A stretch of DNA of 64,000 bases from Cupriavidus plantarum (GCF_905397285.1 NZ_CAJPUX010000006.1:289093-353092), one strand, 5' to 3'; numbered from the stretch's first letter, positions 46,439 through 55,880 are shown. Program-made: numbers and translations. The notes: generated from the sequence alone by a model not told the origin.

Positions 46439-47488
46439 TCAGGGTTCCGTGCTGGACAGCCACGAATCGAGCTGGGTTAGCGCGGCCACGCGGGCGACGG
46501 CATCGCCGCCCACGGTGACGTGCCCGCCCCGGCGCGTGGAAGCGACGTCGCGGCGCACATGCAGTTCGCTCGTGCCGTCGAAGCCGTGATACGCACCCGG
46601 ATAGATCTCGAGGCGGAAGCGCGCGTTCGGCTGGCGCGCCTGCACGGCGCTCTGCAGCATCGCGCAGCGCGTGGCGGGCGTCCAGTCGTCGGCGCCGCCG
46701 ATCATGACCAGCAGGGGCGAGCGCAGCCGGAAATTATGCTGTTGCACCGCGCGCCGGCAGCCCGGATAGAACGCCACCGCGCGCTCGACGTTCGGTGTGG
46801 CGGCGGGCCACGGCCGGCTGGCGTCGATGGTCGCGAGCACGGCCTGCGCGCCGTTGGACCAGCCGAGCAGCACCACGCGGCGCATATCGATGCCGCTCTG
46901 GTCCGCGAGCCAGCGTAACGCGGCCAGCGCGTCGGCGCGGCGCGTCTTGTCGTCGAGGGTGCGCGCGTCCGGCGCTTCGTTGCAGCTGCTTTCCTTGCCG
47001 CGCGGGCCGTAGCTGTCGGGCATGAGCACCGCGTAGCCGCGTTCGTTGAGCCAGTGCGCGTATTCGCGATAGCGCGTTTGCAGCACGCCCGTCTTGCGCG
47101 GCTCGTCGAGGCCATTGCAGCCGTGCAGCGCGACCACCACGGGCATGCCCGTCGCGCGCGCCGTGCTGCTTTCGCGCGGCAGGAACCAGTACGCGGTCAG
47201 CGTCGGCATGCCGGGCTCGCCCGGAACCGTCACGCGTTGCGCGGGCGCCGGCTGCGCGAGCGCGGCGCTGGCGGGCGAGGGCGGTGTCAGCGCCGCGCTC
47301 GCAGGCGACGACGGCATCATCGCGGGCACGGCCGTGGCCGACAGCGCGCAGGCGCCGAAGGCGAGCGCAGCCAACGCCCGCATCGCCGCGCGTGGCAGGC
47401 GACTGACGCCCAGCCGCGCATGGCCGGCCCGGTACCGCGAAGGGCAGGCAGGCTGTGCCAGCGGAGCAAGGCGTGGGGCGTCGTCCAT
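46439..47488 (-). CDS. Exported dienelactone hydrolase-like alpha/beta hydrolase
   Basis: This is a 349-residue (or 314 if started at 47383) alpha/beta-hydrolase. A signal peptide (MRALAALAFGACALSATAVPA) begins at the internal ATG at 47383; the longer frame from 47488 puts about 35 residues before it, and neither start has a clear Shine-Dalgarno. The serine nucleophile is in VVLLGWSNGAQAVLA, the His near GAYHGFDG, and the oxyanion region in VVVALHGCNGLDEPR. The Ala/Pro-rich region after the signal contains a tandem SPASAAL repeat. It is the dienelactone-hydrolase-type family, with unknown substrate. It lies between gatA and gatB. Confidence 0.8.
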   Translation of the reverse strand: MDDAPRLAPLAQPACPSRYRAGHARLGVSRLPRAAMRALAALAFGACALSATAVPAMMPSSPASAALTPPSPASAALAQPAPAQRVTVPGEPGMPTLTAYWFLPRESSTARATGMPVVVALHGCNGLDEPRKTGVLQTRYREYAHWLNERGYAVLMPDSYGPRGKESSCNEAPDARTLDDKTRRADALAALRWLADQSGIDMRRVVLLGWSNGAQAVLATIDASRPWPAATPNVERAVAFYPGCRRAVQQHNFRLRSPLLVMIGGADDWTPATRCAMLQSAVQARQPNARFRLEIYPGAYHGFDGTSELHVRRDVASTRRGGHVTVGGDAVARVAALTQLDSWLSSTEP

Positions 47489-47496
47489 GGCTGTCA

Positions 47497-47958
47497 CTAT
47501 CGTGTGGCCGCGCACGCACCGGTGCCCGGATCGAACATCACCGGCCAGGCCTGCTCGTAGATCCCGGGCGTGCAGCGCTGCTGGCAATTGGCATGCGCGA
47601 GCGTGACGCGGCGCGGATCCTGCCAGACCATGAGCTTGCAGCCGCTGCCATCGTTGGCGCGCAATTCGATATGCGGCGACTTGCGGACCTGCCGGAAGTC
47701 GGCGAGGTCGAAGCTGCACGAGCCGCGCTTGCCGACCCACAGCTTCCACGACAGTTGCCGCACGGTGTTGTCGTCGACATTCAGCTGCGCGTCCTCGCGA
47801 AAGCCGTCTTCCTCGGTGCGCTGGCAGTTGCCCGCCAGGTCGATGTCGCGGCTCGCGATCGGCGTGGGACGTCCGAACGGCAGCTGGATGCAGCCGCTCA
47901 CCGTCAGGGCGAGTGCCATGGCGGCCAATACGCGGGTCAGCATCCGGTTGCGTGTCAT
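47497..47958 (-). CDS. Putative lipoprotein of unknown function
   Basis: This is a 153-residue protein with a lipoprotein signal (LAAMALALTVSGC, lipobox VSGC near residue 23). The mature part has five Cys residues besides the lipidated one and no recognised domain; GSCSFDLADFRQV, RRVTLAHANCQQRC and MFDPGTGACA suggest disulphide bonds in the periplasm. It ends eight bases before the hydrolase gene and starts 21 bases after gatA, so all are probably in one transcript. Confidence 0.8.
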   Translation of the reverse strand: MTRNRMLTRVLAAMALALTVSGCIQLPFGRPTPIASRDIDLAGNCQRTEEDGFREDAQLNVDDNTVRQLSWKLWVGKRGSCSFDLADFRQVRKSPHIELRANDGSGCKLMVWQDPRRVTLAHANCQQRCTPGIYEQAWPVMFDPGTGACAATR

Positions 47959-47979
47959 CGGTGTGGGGTCCCTCGTCCG

Positions 47980-49485
47980 TCAGGCCGCCGCAGGCCGGCG
48001 CAGATGCCAGTCCGTGGCCTGCTGGAACGCATGCGCGGTCTGCAACAGCCGCGCTTCGTCGAAGTAGTTGCCGATCAGCTGCAGGCCCACGGGCATGTTG
48101 CCCTCGCCGAAGCCGCACGGCACGCTCATGCCGGGCAGGCCGGCCAGGCTCGTGGACAGCGTGAAGATGTCGGCCAGGTACATCTGCACCGGGTCCGCGC
48201 TCTTCTCGCCGAGCTTCCACGCGACGGTCGGCGCCACCGGGCCCATGATCACGTCGCACTGCGCGAACGCGCGCTGGAAGTCGTCCGCGATGATGCGGCG
48301 GATCTTTTGTGCCTGCAGGTAGTACGCGTCGTAGTACCCATGGGAGAGGACGTAGGTACCCACGAGAATGCGTCGCTTGACCTCGGCGCCGAAGCCTTCG
48401 GCGCGGCTCTTCTTGTACATGTCCAGCAGGTCGCGGTACTCGGCCGCGCGATGGCCGTAACGCACGCCGTCGAAGCGCGACAGGTTCGACGAGGCCTCGG
48501 CCGGTGCGATCACGTAGTACACGGGGATCGACAGCTCGGTCTTGGGCAGCGACACGTCAACAAGCGTCGCGCCGAGCTTCTCGTACTCGGCCAGCGCGGC
48601 ACGCACGGCCTGCTCGACATCGGCGGAGAGGCCCTTGCCGAAGTACTCGCGCGGCAGGCCGATGCGCAGGCCGGCCAGCGGACGGTCCGCGCTGGCGCCC
48701 TGGCGCGGCTGGCCCAGATGGCGCGTGAAGTCTTCGTCGACGCCGCCCTGCGCGGGCGTGAGGCTCGTCGAATCCCGTTCGTCGAAGCCCGCCATCGCGT
48801 TGAGGAGCAGCGCGCAATCCTCGGCGCTGCGCGCCATCGGGCCGCCCTGATCGAGCGAGGACGCGAACGCGATCATGCCGTAGCGCGATACGCGGCCGTA
48901 CGTCGGCTTGATGCCGGTGATGCCCGAGAACGACGCGGGCTGCCGGATCGAGCCGCCGGTATCGGTGCCCGTGGCGGCAGGCGCGAGGCCGGCCGCGATC
49001 GCGGCAGCGGAGCCGCCCGACGAACCGCCGGGCACGCGCGCGGCATCCCACGGGTTGCGCACGGGGCCGAAGAACGAGTTCTCGTTGGACGAGCCCATCG
49101 CGAACTCGTCCATGTTGGTCTTGCCGAGCGTCACCATGCCGGCGGCGGCAAGGCGCGCCACGACGGTCGCGTCGAAGGGGCTCTCGTAGCCCGCGAGCAT
49201 CTTCGAGCCGGCCGTCGATTGCCAGCCGCGCGTCACGAACACGTCCTTGTGCGCGATGGGCACGCCCGTCAGCGGCGTGGCGTCGCCCCGCGCGCGGCGT
49301 GCGTCGGCCTCGCGCGCCTGCGCGAGCGTGAGTTCGGGTTTGACATCGACGAACGCGTTGAGCGCGCCGGCGGCTTCGATACGGGTCAGGTAGTCGCGCG
49401 CGAGTTCCTCGGCGGAGACGGTGCGTGCCGCGAGGGCATCGGCGATCTGGCGCAGGGACATCACGGATTCAGCGGAAAAGGACAT
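47980..49485 (-). CDS. gatA: Asp-tRNA(Asn)/Glu-tRNA(Gln) amidotransferase subunit A
   Basis: This is the 501-residue glutaminase/amidase subunit of GatCAB. It has the amidase signature Lys in VPIAHKDVF, the Gly/Ser-rich PGGSSGGSAAAIAAG with cis-Ser, and the nucleophile Ser in GTDTGGSIRQPA. Ammonia from glutamine is passed to GatB. It lies about 100 bases downstream of gatC on the minus strand. Confidence 0.98.
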   Translation of the reverse strand: MSFSAESVMSLRQIADALAARTVSAEELARDYLTRIEAAGALNAFVDVKPELTLAQAREADARRARGDATPLTGVPIAHKDVFVTRGWQSTAGSKMLAGYESPFDATVVARLAAAGMVTLGKTNMDEFAMGSSNENSFFGPVRNPWDAARVPGGSSGGSAAAIAAGLAPAATGTDTGGSIRQPASFSGITGIKPTYGRVSRYGMIAFASSLDQGGPMARSAEDCALLLNAMAGFDERDSTSLTPAQGGVDEDFTRHLGQPRQGASADRPLAGLRIGLPREYFGKGLSADVEQAVRAALAEYEKLGATLVDVSLPKTELSIPVYYVIAPAEASSNLSRFDGVRYGHRAAEYRDLLDMYKKSRAEGFGAEVKRRILVGTYVLSHGYYDAYYLQAQKIRRIIADDFQRAFAQCDVIMGPVAPTVAWKLGEKSADPVQMYLADIFTLSTSLAGLPGMSVPCGFGEGNMPVGLQLIGNYFDEARLLQTAHAFQQATDWHLRRPAAA

Positions 49486-49586
49486 GTCGGTCGGGTGGGC
49501 GTCTGGTAATGGCGGCGAAGGTGGGCTCGATGGCGTCCGGGCGGCGCGGGCGGTGTGTGGTCACCGTACCGGCGCGGCCCGTGCGC

Positions 49587-49886
49587 TCACTCGATGACCT
49601 TCGGCACCAGGTAGAGGCCGTCCTCGGTGGCCGGCGCGGGGCGCTGGTAGTCGGCGCGGCGGTCGGTTTCCGTGACCGCGTCTTCCCGCAGCCGCTGCGC
49701 GATGTCGCGCACGGCGGACAGCGGGTGCGCCAGCGGCGTGATGCCGGTGGTATCCACCGCCTGCATCTGCTCGACGAGCGAGAAGAAATTGTTCAGTTGG
49801 CCAAGCATGTGCGCGGCCTCTTCATCGCTGGTTTCGATGCGGGCCAGATGGGCAATGCGCTTGACGTCGTTCAGATCGAGGGCCAT
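49587..49886 (-). CDS. gatC: Asp-tRNA(Asn)/Glu-tRNA(Gln) amidotransferase subunit C
   Basis: This is the 99-residue belt subunit that holds GatA and GatB together. Typical sequence is DVKRIAHLARIETSDEEA near the start and DGLYLVPKVIE at the end. It is the first gene of the minus-strand gat unit; its promoter probably lies at about 50064. Confidence 0.97.
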   Translation of the reverse strand: MALDLNDVKRIAHLARIETSDEEAAHMLGQLNNFFSLVEQMQAVDTTGITPLAHPLSAVRDIAQRLREDAVTETDRRADYQRPAPATEDGLYLVPKVIE

Positions 49887-50063
49887 GGCGTGGAATGACA
49901 GACGGTGCCGCGGAGGCGCGCGGAGGTGCGCGGCCGTGGGCGGCCCCTTGTGCGGTCCATCGGGTCCGCTGGAGGGAGGTCACCGGGAAGTGTCCCGGAA
50001 GTTACCGAAATTACCGTCAAAGTTACAAGTTTTTCCGGGGCCAAACGCCCCGAAACACCGGGA

Positions 50064-50069
50064 ATTATA
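50064..50069 (-). promoter_or_regulatory. -10 element of the gatC operon
   Basis: A perfect TATAAT reads on the minus strand from 50069 to 50064. It would give a leader of about 170 bases before gatC. No strong -35 is evident. Confidence 0.4.
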
Positions 50070-50125
50070 AGGTATCATTACGCGTCGCTGCCGGCCCCCG
50101 GCCACGTCTTCTCCACATTGCCCCC

Positions 50126-50185
50126 GATGCGCTAATTGATGTGCTAAACGATGTGCCAGCCGATGTGCCAGCCGATGTGTCAGCC
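50126..50185 (+). repeat. 12-bp minisatellite in the gatC-mreB gap
   Basis: Five units of 12 bases run from 50126 to 50185. The last three are nearly identical (GATGTGCCAGCC type) and the first two are diverged. A degenerate sixth follows. The length suggests copy-number variation. Confidence 0.9.
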
Positions 50186-50656
50186 GAGGCGCTCCCCAGT
50201 GCCGACGCGCCGGAGCAGGATGAGATGAAACGTGCACGTCAGCCGCTGGTTTGACCGGCCCCTTCGCCGCCGCTCTCCGCGCGGCAGGGATGGACGGCCC
50301 GCAGGCATGACACCGATGGCAGGCCGACACCGATGGTAGGTGACGCGACGGCACGTCCCACCGGTGGATTAGCGGCCAGTTTTGATCGCATTTTTCGCTG
50401 TCACAATCAGGTACCTCCGATTAGGCTTCTGCCACCGTCAGGTTATTTTTCGACCTGTCATGTGTCTCCGGCGAACTTTCGCGCAGAGTCTAATCAAAGG
50501 TTCCCGTAGGTCAGGTGCGACGCACCATTACCGCGCCCCCGGGGGCCGTGAACCCTCTATCGTGACGACCAAATTCGTGGCCGGGCCGCATGCAGCATCG
50601 ACATGTGGCGCTGGCCGCTTCGCATACCCGCGAACCAACAGAAGACAGGATTCCTG

Positions 50657-51700
50657 ATGTTCGGATTTCTCCGCAGCTATTTCTCCAACGACCTGGCCAT
50701 CGACCTGGGCACGGCCAACACGCTGATCTACATGCGCGACAAGGGCATCGTGCTCGACGAGCCGTCGGTGGTGGCGATCCGTCAGGAAGGCGGCCCCAAT
50801 GCCAAGAAGACGATCCAGGCCGTCGGCAAGGAAGCCAAGCAGATGCTCGGCAAGGTCCCCGGCAATATCGAGGCGATTCGGCCGATGAAGGACGGTGTGA
50901 TCGCCGACTTCACCGTGACCGAGCAGATGCTCAAGCAGTTCATCAAGATGGTGCACGACTCGAAGCTGCTGCGTCCGAGCCCGCGCATCATCATCTGCGT
51001 GCCGTGCGGCTCCACCCAGGTGGAGCGCCGCGCGATCCGTGAATCGGCGCTGGGCGCCGGCGCGAGCCAGGTGTACCTGATCGAGGAGCCGATGTCGGCC
51101 GCGATTGGCGCCGGCCTGCCGGTCTCGGAGCCGTCCGGCTCGATGGTCGTGGATATCGGCGGCGGCACCACCGAAGTGGGCATCATCTCGCTGGGCGGCA
51201 TGGTCTACAAGGGTTCGGTCCGCGTGGGCGGTGACAAGTTCGACGAGGCGATCGTCAACTACATCCGCCGCAACTACGGCATGCTGATCGGCGAACAGAC
51301 CGCCGAGGCCATCAAGAAGGAAATCGGCTCGGCATTCCCGGGCTCGGAAGTCCGCGAAATGGAAGTCAAGGGCCGCAACCTGTCCGAGGGCATTCCGCGC
51401 GCGTTCACGGTGTCGTCGAATGAAATCCTCGAAGCGCTGACCGATCCGCTGAACCAGATCGTGTCCGCCGTGAAGATCGCCCTCGAACAGACCCCGCCGG
51501 AACTGGGCGCGGACATCGCCGAGCGCGGCATGATGCTGACCGGTGGCGGCGCGCTGCTGCGCGACCTGGACCGTCTGCTGGCCGAAGAAACGGGCCTGCC
51601 GGTGCTCGTCGCCGAAGACCCGCTGACCTGCGTGGTGCGCGGCTCGGGCATGGCGCTCGAGCGCATGGACAAGCTCGGCAGCATCTTCTCGTACGAATAA
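50657..51700 (+). CDS. mreB: Rod shape-determining actin homologue MreB
   Basis: This is the 347-residue bacterial actin that directs lateral cell wall synthesis. Hallmarks are the phosphate-1 motif AIDLGTANTLIY, the phosphate-2 VVDIGGGTTEVGII, and the adenosine motif LTGGGALLRDLDRLL. The N-terminus MFGFLRSYFS is an amphipathic membrane anchor. It heads the mreBCD-mrdA-rodA cluster. Confidence 0.98.
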   Translation: MFGFLRSYFSNDLAIDLGTANTLIYMRDKGIVLDEPSVVAIRQEGGPNAKKTIQAVGKEAKQMLGKVPGNIEAIRPMKDGVIADFTVTEQMLKQFIKMVHDSKLLRPSPRIIICVPCGSTQVERRAIRESALGAGASQVYLIEEPMSAAIGAGLPVSEPSGSMVVDIGGGTTEVGIISLGGMVYKGSVRVGGDKFDEAIVNYIRRNYGMLIGEQTAEAIKKEIGSAFPGSEVREMEVKGRNLSEGIPRAFTVSSNEILEALTDPLNQIVSAVKIALEQTPPELGADIAERGMMLTGGGALLRDLDRLLAEETGLPVLVAEDPLTCVVRGSGMALERMDKLGSIFSYE

Positions 51701-51751
51701 CGCGAGCCGGGGACCCTGACGTGGCGATACGCGGCCTGCCGGCGCTTGCGA

Positions 51752-51771
51752 CGGGGGCGGCGTCTCCCCCG
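51752..51771 (+). other. Hairpin between mreB and mreC
   Basis: CGGGGG (51752-51757) pairs with CCCCCG (51766-51771) across an eight-base loop, 52 bases after the mreB stop. Without a T run it is not a clear terminator, but such a structure could lower mreC expression relative to mreB. Confidence 0.3.
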
Positions 51772-51897
51772 CGCCGGGTCTTCCTCGCCGTCAGGCTCTC
51801 CGATACGACCCCATCCTTCGCCGCCGGCTGTGCCCGCAGCGTCCGCAATACGGACCCTGCCGCCGCCGGCGGGTTGCATTCGCCTGCGTACGGGTAA

Positions 51898-52896
51898 ATG
51901 GACTACACACCGCCGCCTCTTTTCAAGCAGGGCACTTCGGCAGTCGCGCGGCTGGTCATTTTCGTGGCCATCTCGCTCGCGCTGCTGATCGTCGATGCCC
52001 GCTTCAACGCGCTGAGCGTCGCGCGCCAGGTCGCGGCCACCGTGCTGCTGCCGGTGGAGCGCGTGGTGCTGGTGCCGCGCGACGCGGTGCGCGGCATGTT
52101 CGATTACGCGCAGTCCTCCGTCACGCTCGCCACCGAGAACCGCGAGTTGCGCCGCAACGCCGTGCAGCAGGCCGAAGCCTCGGTGCGGCAGGCCGAGCTC
52201 GAGGCCGAGAACAACCAGTTGCGCAAGCTGCTGAGCCTCAAGGAGCGTTCGGCCACGCCGGTGACCACGGCCGAGATCCTCTATGACGCGCGCGATCCGT
52301 ACAGCCAGCGCATCGTGATCGACCGCGGCAGCCAGCAAGGCCTGCGCGCGGGCTATCCCGTCATCGACGAGCGCGGCGTGGTCGGCCAGGTCACGCGTGT
52401 GTCGCCGTTCCAGTCGGAAGTGACGCTGCTCACGGACAAGGATCAGGCCATTCCGGTCCAGGTCGTGCGCAATGGCTTGCGCAGCGTGGCCTTCGGGGGT
52501 TCGCGGGCGGGTCTGCTGGACCTGCGCTTCATGGCGGCGTCCGCGGACCTGCAGCAGGGCGACCTGCTCGTGACGTCGGGCCTGGATGGCACATATCCGC
52601 CGGGGCTGCCGGTGGCAAAGGTCGTGCAGATCGAGCGCAAGGCCGATACCGCCTTCTCGCGCGTGTACTGCGAGCCTGTGGCCGGTGTGCGCGCGCACCG
52701 GCAGTTGCTCGTCGTGCAATACGAAGCGAACCTGCCGCCGCGTCCGGCCGATGAGCCGACCGGCAAGTCCGACAAGGCGGAGCGCGGCGCGCGTTCGGCG
52801 GCGGCCCGTGCCGCGGCGGAAAGCAAGGCCGCGGACAAGGCCGAGAAAGCGGACGGCAAATCCGACAGCAAGGCTGCCCGGGAGTCCGCGCAATGA
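51898..52896 (+). CDS. mreC: Rod shape-determining protein MreC
   Basis: This is a 332-residue inner-membrane protein with one N-terminal membrane segment (VARLVIFVAISLALLIVDA), a periplasmic coiled coil (residues about 70-115, ENRELRRNAVQQAEASVRQA), and beta-barrel domains (QRIVIDRGSQQGLRAGYPV, GVVGQVTRVSPFQSEV). A Lys/Ala-rich tail of about 50 residues follows. It links MreB to the synthases. It lies about 200 bases after mreB and overlaps mreD. Confidence 0.97.
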   Translation: MDYTPPPLFKQGTSAVARLVIFVAISLALLIVDARFNALSVARQVAATVLLPVERVVLVPRDAVRGMFDYAQSSVTLATENRELRRNAVQQAEASVRQAELEAENNQLRKLLSLKERSATPVTTAEILYDARDPYSQRIVIDRGSQQGLRAGYPVIDERGVVGQVTRVSPFQSEVTLLTDKDQAIPVQVVRNGLRSVAFGGSRAGLLDLRFMAASADLQQGDLLVTSGLDGTYPPGLPVAKVVQIERKADTAFSRVYCEPVAGVRAHRQLLVVQYEANLPPRPADEPTGKSDKAERGARSAAARAAAESKAADKAEKADGKSDSKAARESAQ

Positions 52897-53405
52897 CCAA
52901 TCGTCAGTATCTGTTGCGTCCGGTGAATCCCGCATTCATCGCGCTGAGCTTTATCTTCGCGTTCCTGTTCAACCTCATGCCCTGGGGCACCACGCTGTGG
53001 ATCCCGGACATGGTCGCACTGGTGCTCGTGTTCTGGAACATCCACCAGCCGCGCAAGGTCGGCATGGGCGTCGCGTTCCTGCTCGGCCTGCTGATGGACG
53101 TGCACGACGCGCGCCTGCTCGGCGAGCACGCCATGGCGTACACGCTGCTCGCGTACTTCGCGATCACGATCCATCGCCGCGTGCTGTGGTTCTCGGTCTA
53201 TGCGCAGGCGCTGCACGTGCTGCCGTTGCTGTTCGTCACCCACGCGGTGCCGGTGGTGATCCGGCTGGCGATGGGTGCGCCGCTGCCGGGCTGGCAACTT
53301 CTGCTCGCCCCGGGTATCGAAGCCCTGTTATGGCCGCTCGCCACCAGCCTGTTGCTGGCGCCGCAGCGCCGCTCCAACGATGTAGACGAGACGCGTCCGA
53401 TCTGA
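52893..53405 (+). CDS. mreD: Rod shape-determining protein MreD
   Basis: This is a 170-residue inner-membrane protein with about five membrane segments, matching MreD in length and position. Typical sequence is IPDMVALVLVFWNIHQPRKV and LLGLLMDVHDARLLGEHAMA. Its ATG overlaps the mreC stop. Confidence 0.95.
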   Translation: MTNRQYLLRPVNPAFIALSFIFAFLFNLMPWGTTLWIPDMVALVLVFWNIHQPRKVGMGVAFLLGLLMDVHDARLLGEHAMAYTLLAYFAITIHRRVLWFSVYAQALHVLPLLFVTHAVPVVIRLAMGAPLPGWQLLLAPGIEALLWPLATSLLLAPQRRSNDVDETRPI

Positions 53406-53456
53406 CCGCCCGGTTGAATCCGACGTGCTCGTGAGAGATACCCCGCAGCACTTGCC

Positions 53457-55868
53457 ATGACAGAAATCCGCAACGTCGAACTCGAAATCGGCCGCTTCCG
53501 CATACGCGTGGCGGCCGCAGCGCTGTTCACGGTGATCTGCTTCGGGCTGCTGTTCACGCGCTTCCTGTGGCTGCAGTGGTACAAGCACGACCAGTACTCG
53601 GCCAAGGCCGAGGACAACCGCATCTCGGTGGCGCCGATCGAGCCGAACCGCGGCCTGATCATGGACCGCAATGGCGTGATCCTGGCCCGCAACTACTCGG
53701 CCTACACGCTCGAGGTCACGCCCTCCAAGCTCACCGACACGCTCGACAACACGATCGACGCGCTATCCACGCTCGTGGACATCCAGCCGCGCGACCGCCG
53801 ACGCTTCAAGCGGCTGCTCGAGGAATCGCGCAGCTTCGAGTCGCTGCCGATCCGCAGCCAGCTCTCGGACGAGGAAGTCGCGCGCTTCTCCGCGCAGCGT
53901 TTCCGCTTTCCCGGCGTCGACGTGCGCGCGCGGCTGTTCCGCCAGTATCCGCTCGGCGAGTCGGCAAGCCATGTGATCGGCTATATCGGCCGCATCTCGC
54001 AGCGCGACCAGGAACGCATCGAAGAGATGGATGCGGCCAACGATGCCGAGGGCGCCCGGTACGATCCGCGCAAGGACGCCGACAACTACAAGGGCACCAA
54101 CTACATCGGCAAGATCGGCCTGGAACAGAGCTACGAGAGCGAGCTGCACGGCCTGACGGGCTTCGAGGAAGTGGAAGTGAGCGCGGGCGGGCGTCCCATC
54201 CGCACGCTGTCGACGTCGCCCGCGACGCCGGGCAACAACCTGATCCTGTCGCTCGACATCCGCCTGCAGCAACTGGCCGAGCAACTGTTCGGCGACCGCC
54301 GCGGCGCGCTGGTAGCGATCGAACCGGCCACGGGCGACATTCTCGCGTTCGTCTCCAAGCCCACCTACGATCCGAACCTGTTCGTCGAGGGCATCGACAC
54401 CAACACGTGGAACGAGCTCAACAACTCGCCGGACAAGCCGCTGCTGAACCGCCCGCTGCGCGGCACCTATCCGCCGGGCTCCACGTACAAGCCGTTCATG
54501 GCGCTGGCCGCGCTGACGACGGGCAAGCGCACGGCCGCATGGGGCATGCACGACCCGGGCTTCTTCACGTTCGGCAACCATACGTTCCGCGACGACAAGC
54601 CCGGCGGCCACGGCTGGGTAGACATGCAGGCGTCGATCGTGCAGTCGTGCGACACGTACTACTACGCGCTGGCACGCGACATGGGTGTCAACGGCATCCA
54701 CGATTTCATGAAGCCCCTGGGCTTCGGCCAGATTACCGGCATCGATATCGAAGGCGAGAGCCGCGGCATCCTCCCGTCCACCGACTGGAAGCGCAAGGCG
54801 TACCGCAAGCCCGAACAACAGCGCTGGTACGACGGCGAAACGATTTCGCTCGGCATCGGGCAGGGCTACAACAGCTTCACGATCCTCCAGCTCGCCAACG
54901 CGGTGTCGATCATCGTCAACAATGGCTCCGTCATGAAACCTCACCTGGTCAAGGCGGTCGAGGACTCGGTCTCGCGCCAGCGTACGCTGACGGTGCCGAA
55001 AGAGAGCTATCGGATTCCGCTGAAGCAGGCCGATATCGACGTGATCAAGAAGGCCATGGTCGCCGTGACGCACTCGGGTACCGCCGCGCGGGTGTTCGCG
55101 GGCGCCGCGTACGAGTCGGCCGGCAAGACCGGCACGGCGCAGACGTACACGCTCGGCAAGAACGAGAAGTACAACCACCATGCGCTGGAAGAGCGCAAGC
55201 GCGACCACTCGCTCTATACGGCATTCGCGCCGGCGGACAATCCGAAGATCGCACTCGCGCTGATCGTCGAGAACGCGGGCTTCGGCGCGGCGGTCGCGGC
55301 GCCGATCGCGCGCAAGGTGATGGACTATTACCTGACCGGCAAGTGGCCCGAGGAACTGCAGGCCAGCGCGCCGCCGCCCGCCGAACGCGAGCGCGCGGGC
55401 GGCAAGCCGCCCGTCGATACGCCTAGCGTTTTCACGACGGGCCAGACCGCGAGCGTGGCCAGCGCCACCGTGATGATGACCGCGCCCACGGCCGCTGCCA
55501 GCGGCGCGGCGGGAGCGGCTAGCGGTGCCGCGGCGGTCGTGGCCGAGGCGAGCGGGGCGGGTGCCAGCGCATCGGCCGCACAGGCGGCACAGGCGTCCGC
55601 GCGCGGGGCGTCCGAAGCGCTGGCCCAGCGGCTGGATCCCGATGCGATCGCGCCGGCATCGGCCGTCGAGACGCTCGACGCGCGCATGCTGCAGGCGCTC
55701 GGCCATAGCCGGCTTGCGCCGGCATCGGGCCCAGCGGCGCCGGCCGCGGCGCCCGCGGGTCCGACCAAGAAGCCGGTCGCGCCGGCCGGACAGCAGGGCG
55801 CGCCGGCCGTGCCCGCGAAGCCGCGCGCGCGTCCGGTGGCCGCCGCCGCCCCAACCGCTACCGACTAA
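53457..55868 (+). CDS. mrdA: Penicillin-binding protein 2, elongation transpeptidase
   Basis: This is an 803-residue class B penicillin-binding protein that cross-links peptidoglycan during elongation. It has an N-terminal membrane segment (VAAAALFTVICFGLLFTRFL), a pedestal domain, and a transpeptidase domain with active-site Ser342 in PPGSTYKPF, SCD-type second motif, and KTGTAQ at 557. E. coli PBP2 is 633 residues: here the last ~160 residues form a Pro/Ala/Ser-rich tail beyond the transpeptidase fold. It lies between mreD and rodA. Confidence 0.97.
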   Translation: MTEIRNVELEIGRFRIRVAAAALFTVICFGLLFTRFLWLQWYKHDQYSAKAEDNRISVAPIEPNRGLIMDRNGVILARNYSAYTLEVTPSKLTDTLDNTIDALSTLVDIQPRDRRRFKRLLEESRSFESLPIRSQLSDEEVARFSAQRFRFPGVDVRARLFRQYPLGESASHVIGYIGRISQRDQERIEEMDAANDAEGARYDPRKDADNYKGTNYIGKIGLEQSYESELHGLTGFEEVEVSAGGRPIRTLSTSPATPGNNLILSLDIRLQQLAEQLFGDRRGALVAIEPATGDILAFVSKPTYDPNLFVEGIDTNTWNELNNSPDKPLLNRPLRGTYPPGSTYKPFMALAALTTGKRTAAWGMHDPGFFTFGNHTFRDDKPGGHGWVDMQASIVQSCDTYYYALARDMGVNGIHDFMKPLGFGQITGIDIEGESRGILPSTDWKRKAYRKPEQQRWYDGETISLGIGQGYNSFTILQLANAVSIIVNNGSVMKPHLVKAVEDSVSRQRTLTVPKESYRIPLKQADIDVIKKAMVAVTHSGTAARVFAGAAYESAGKTGTAQTYTLGKNEKYNHHALEERKRDHSLYTAFAPADNPKIALALIVENAGFGAAVAAPIARKVMDYYLTGKWPEELQASAPPPAERERAGGKPPVDTPSVFTTGQTASVASATVMMTAPTAAASGAAGAASGAAAVVAEASGAGASASAAQAAQASARGASEALAQRLDPDAIAPASAVETLDARMLQALGHSRLAPASGPAAPAAAPAGPTKKPVAPAGQQGAPAVPAKPRARPVAAAAPTATD

Positions 55869-55880
55869 GGAGACGCGCTC

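Larger units (their letters stand above)
49887..50656. other. 770-bp intergenic region between gatC and mreB
   Basis: This divergent regulatory region holds a perfect -10 for gatC on the minus strand (50064-50069), several hairpins around 50030-50060, a 12-base minisatellite (50126-50185), and about 400 bases leading to mreB. A frame from 49895 to 50254 crosses the minisatellite but lacks gene character. The mreB promoter was not pinned down. Confidence 0.5.

Noticed and set aside
50025..50060. Terminator hairpin in the gatC-mreB gap
   Set aside because: The T run precedes the stem on the plus strand and an A run follows it on the minus strand, so neither direction gives a classical terminator.
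50126..50185. Possible CRISPR array
   Set aside because: Units are 12 bases with no spacers; it is a tandem minisatellite.
49895..50254. 119-codon frame across the gatC-mreB gap
   Set aside because: It translates the minisatellite into repeated Pro-Ala-Asp-Val but lacks a Shine-Dalgarno and any family resemblance. Kept only as part of the intergenic region.
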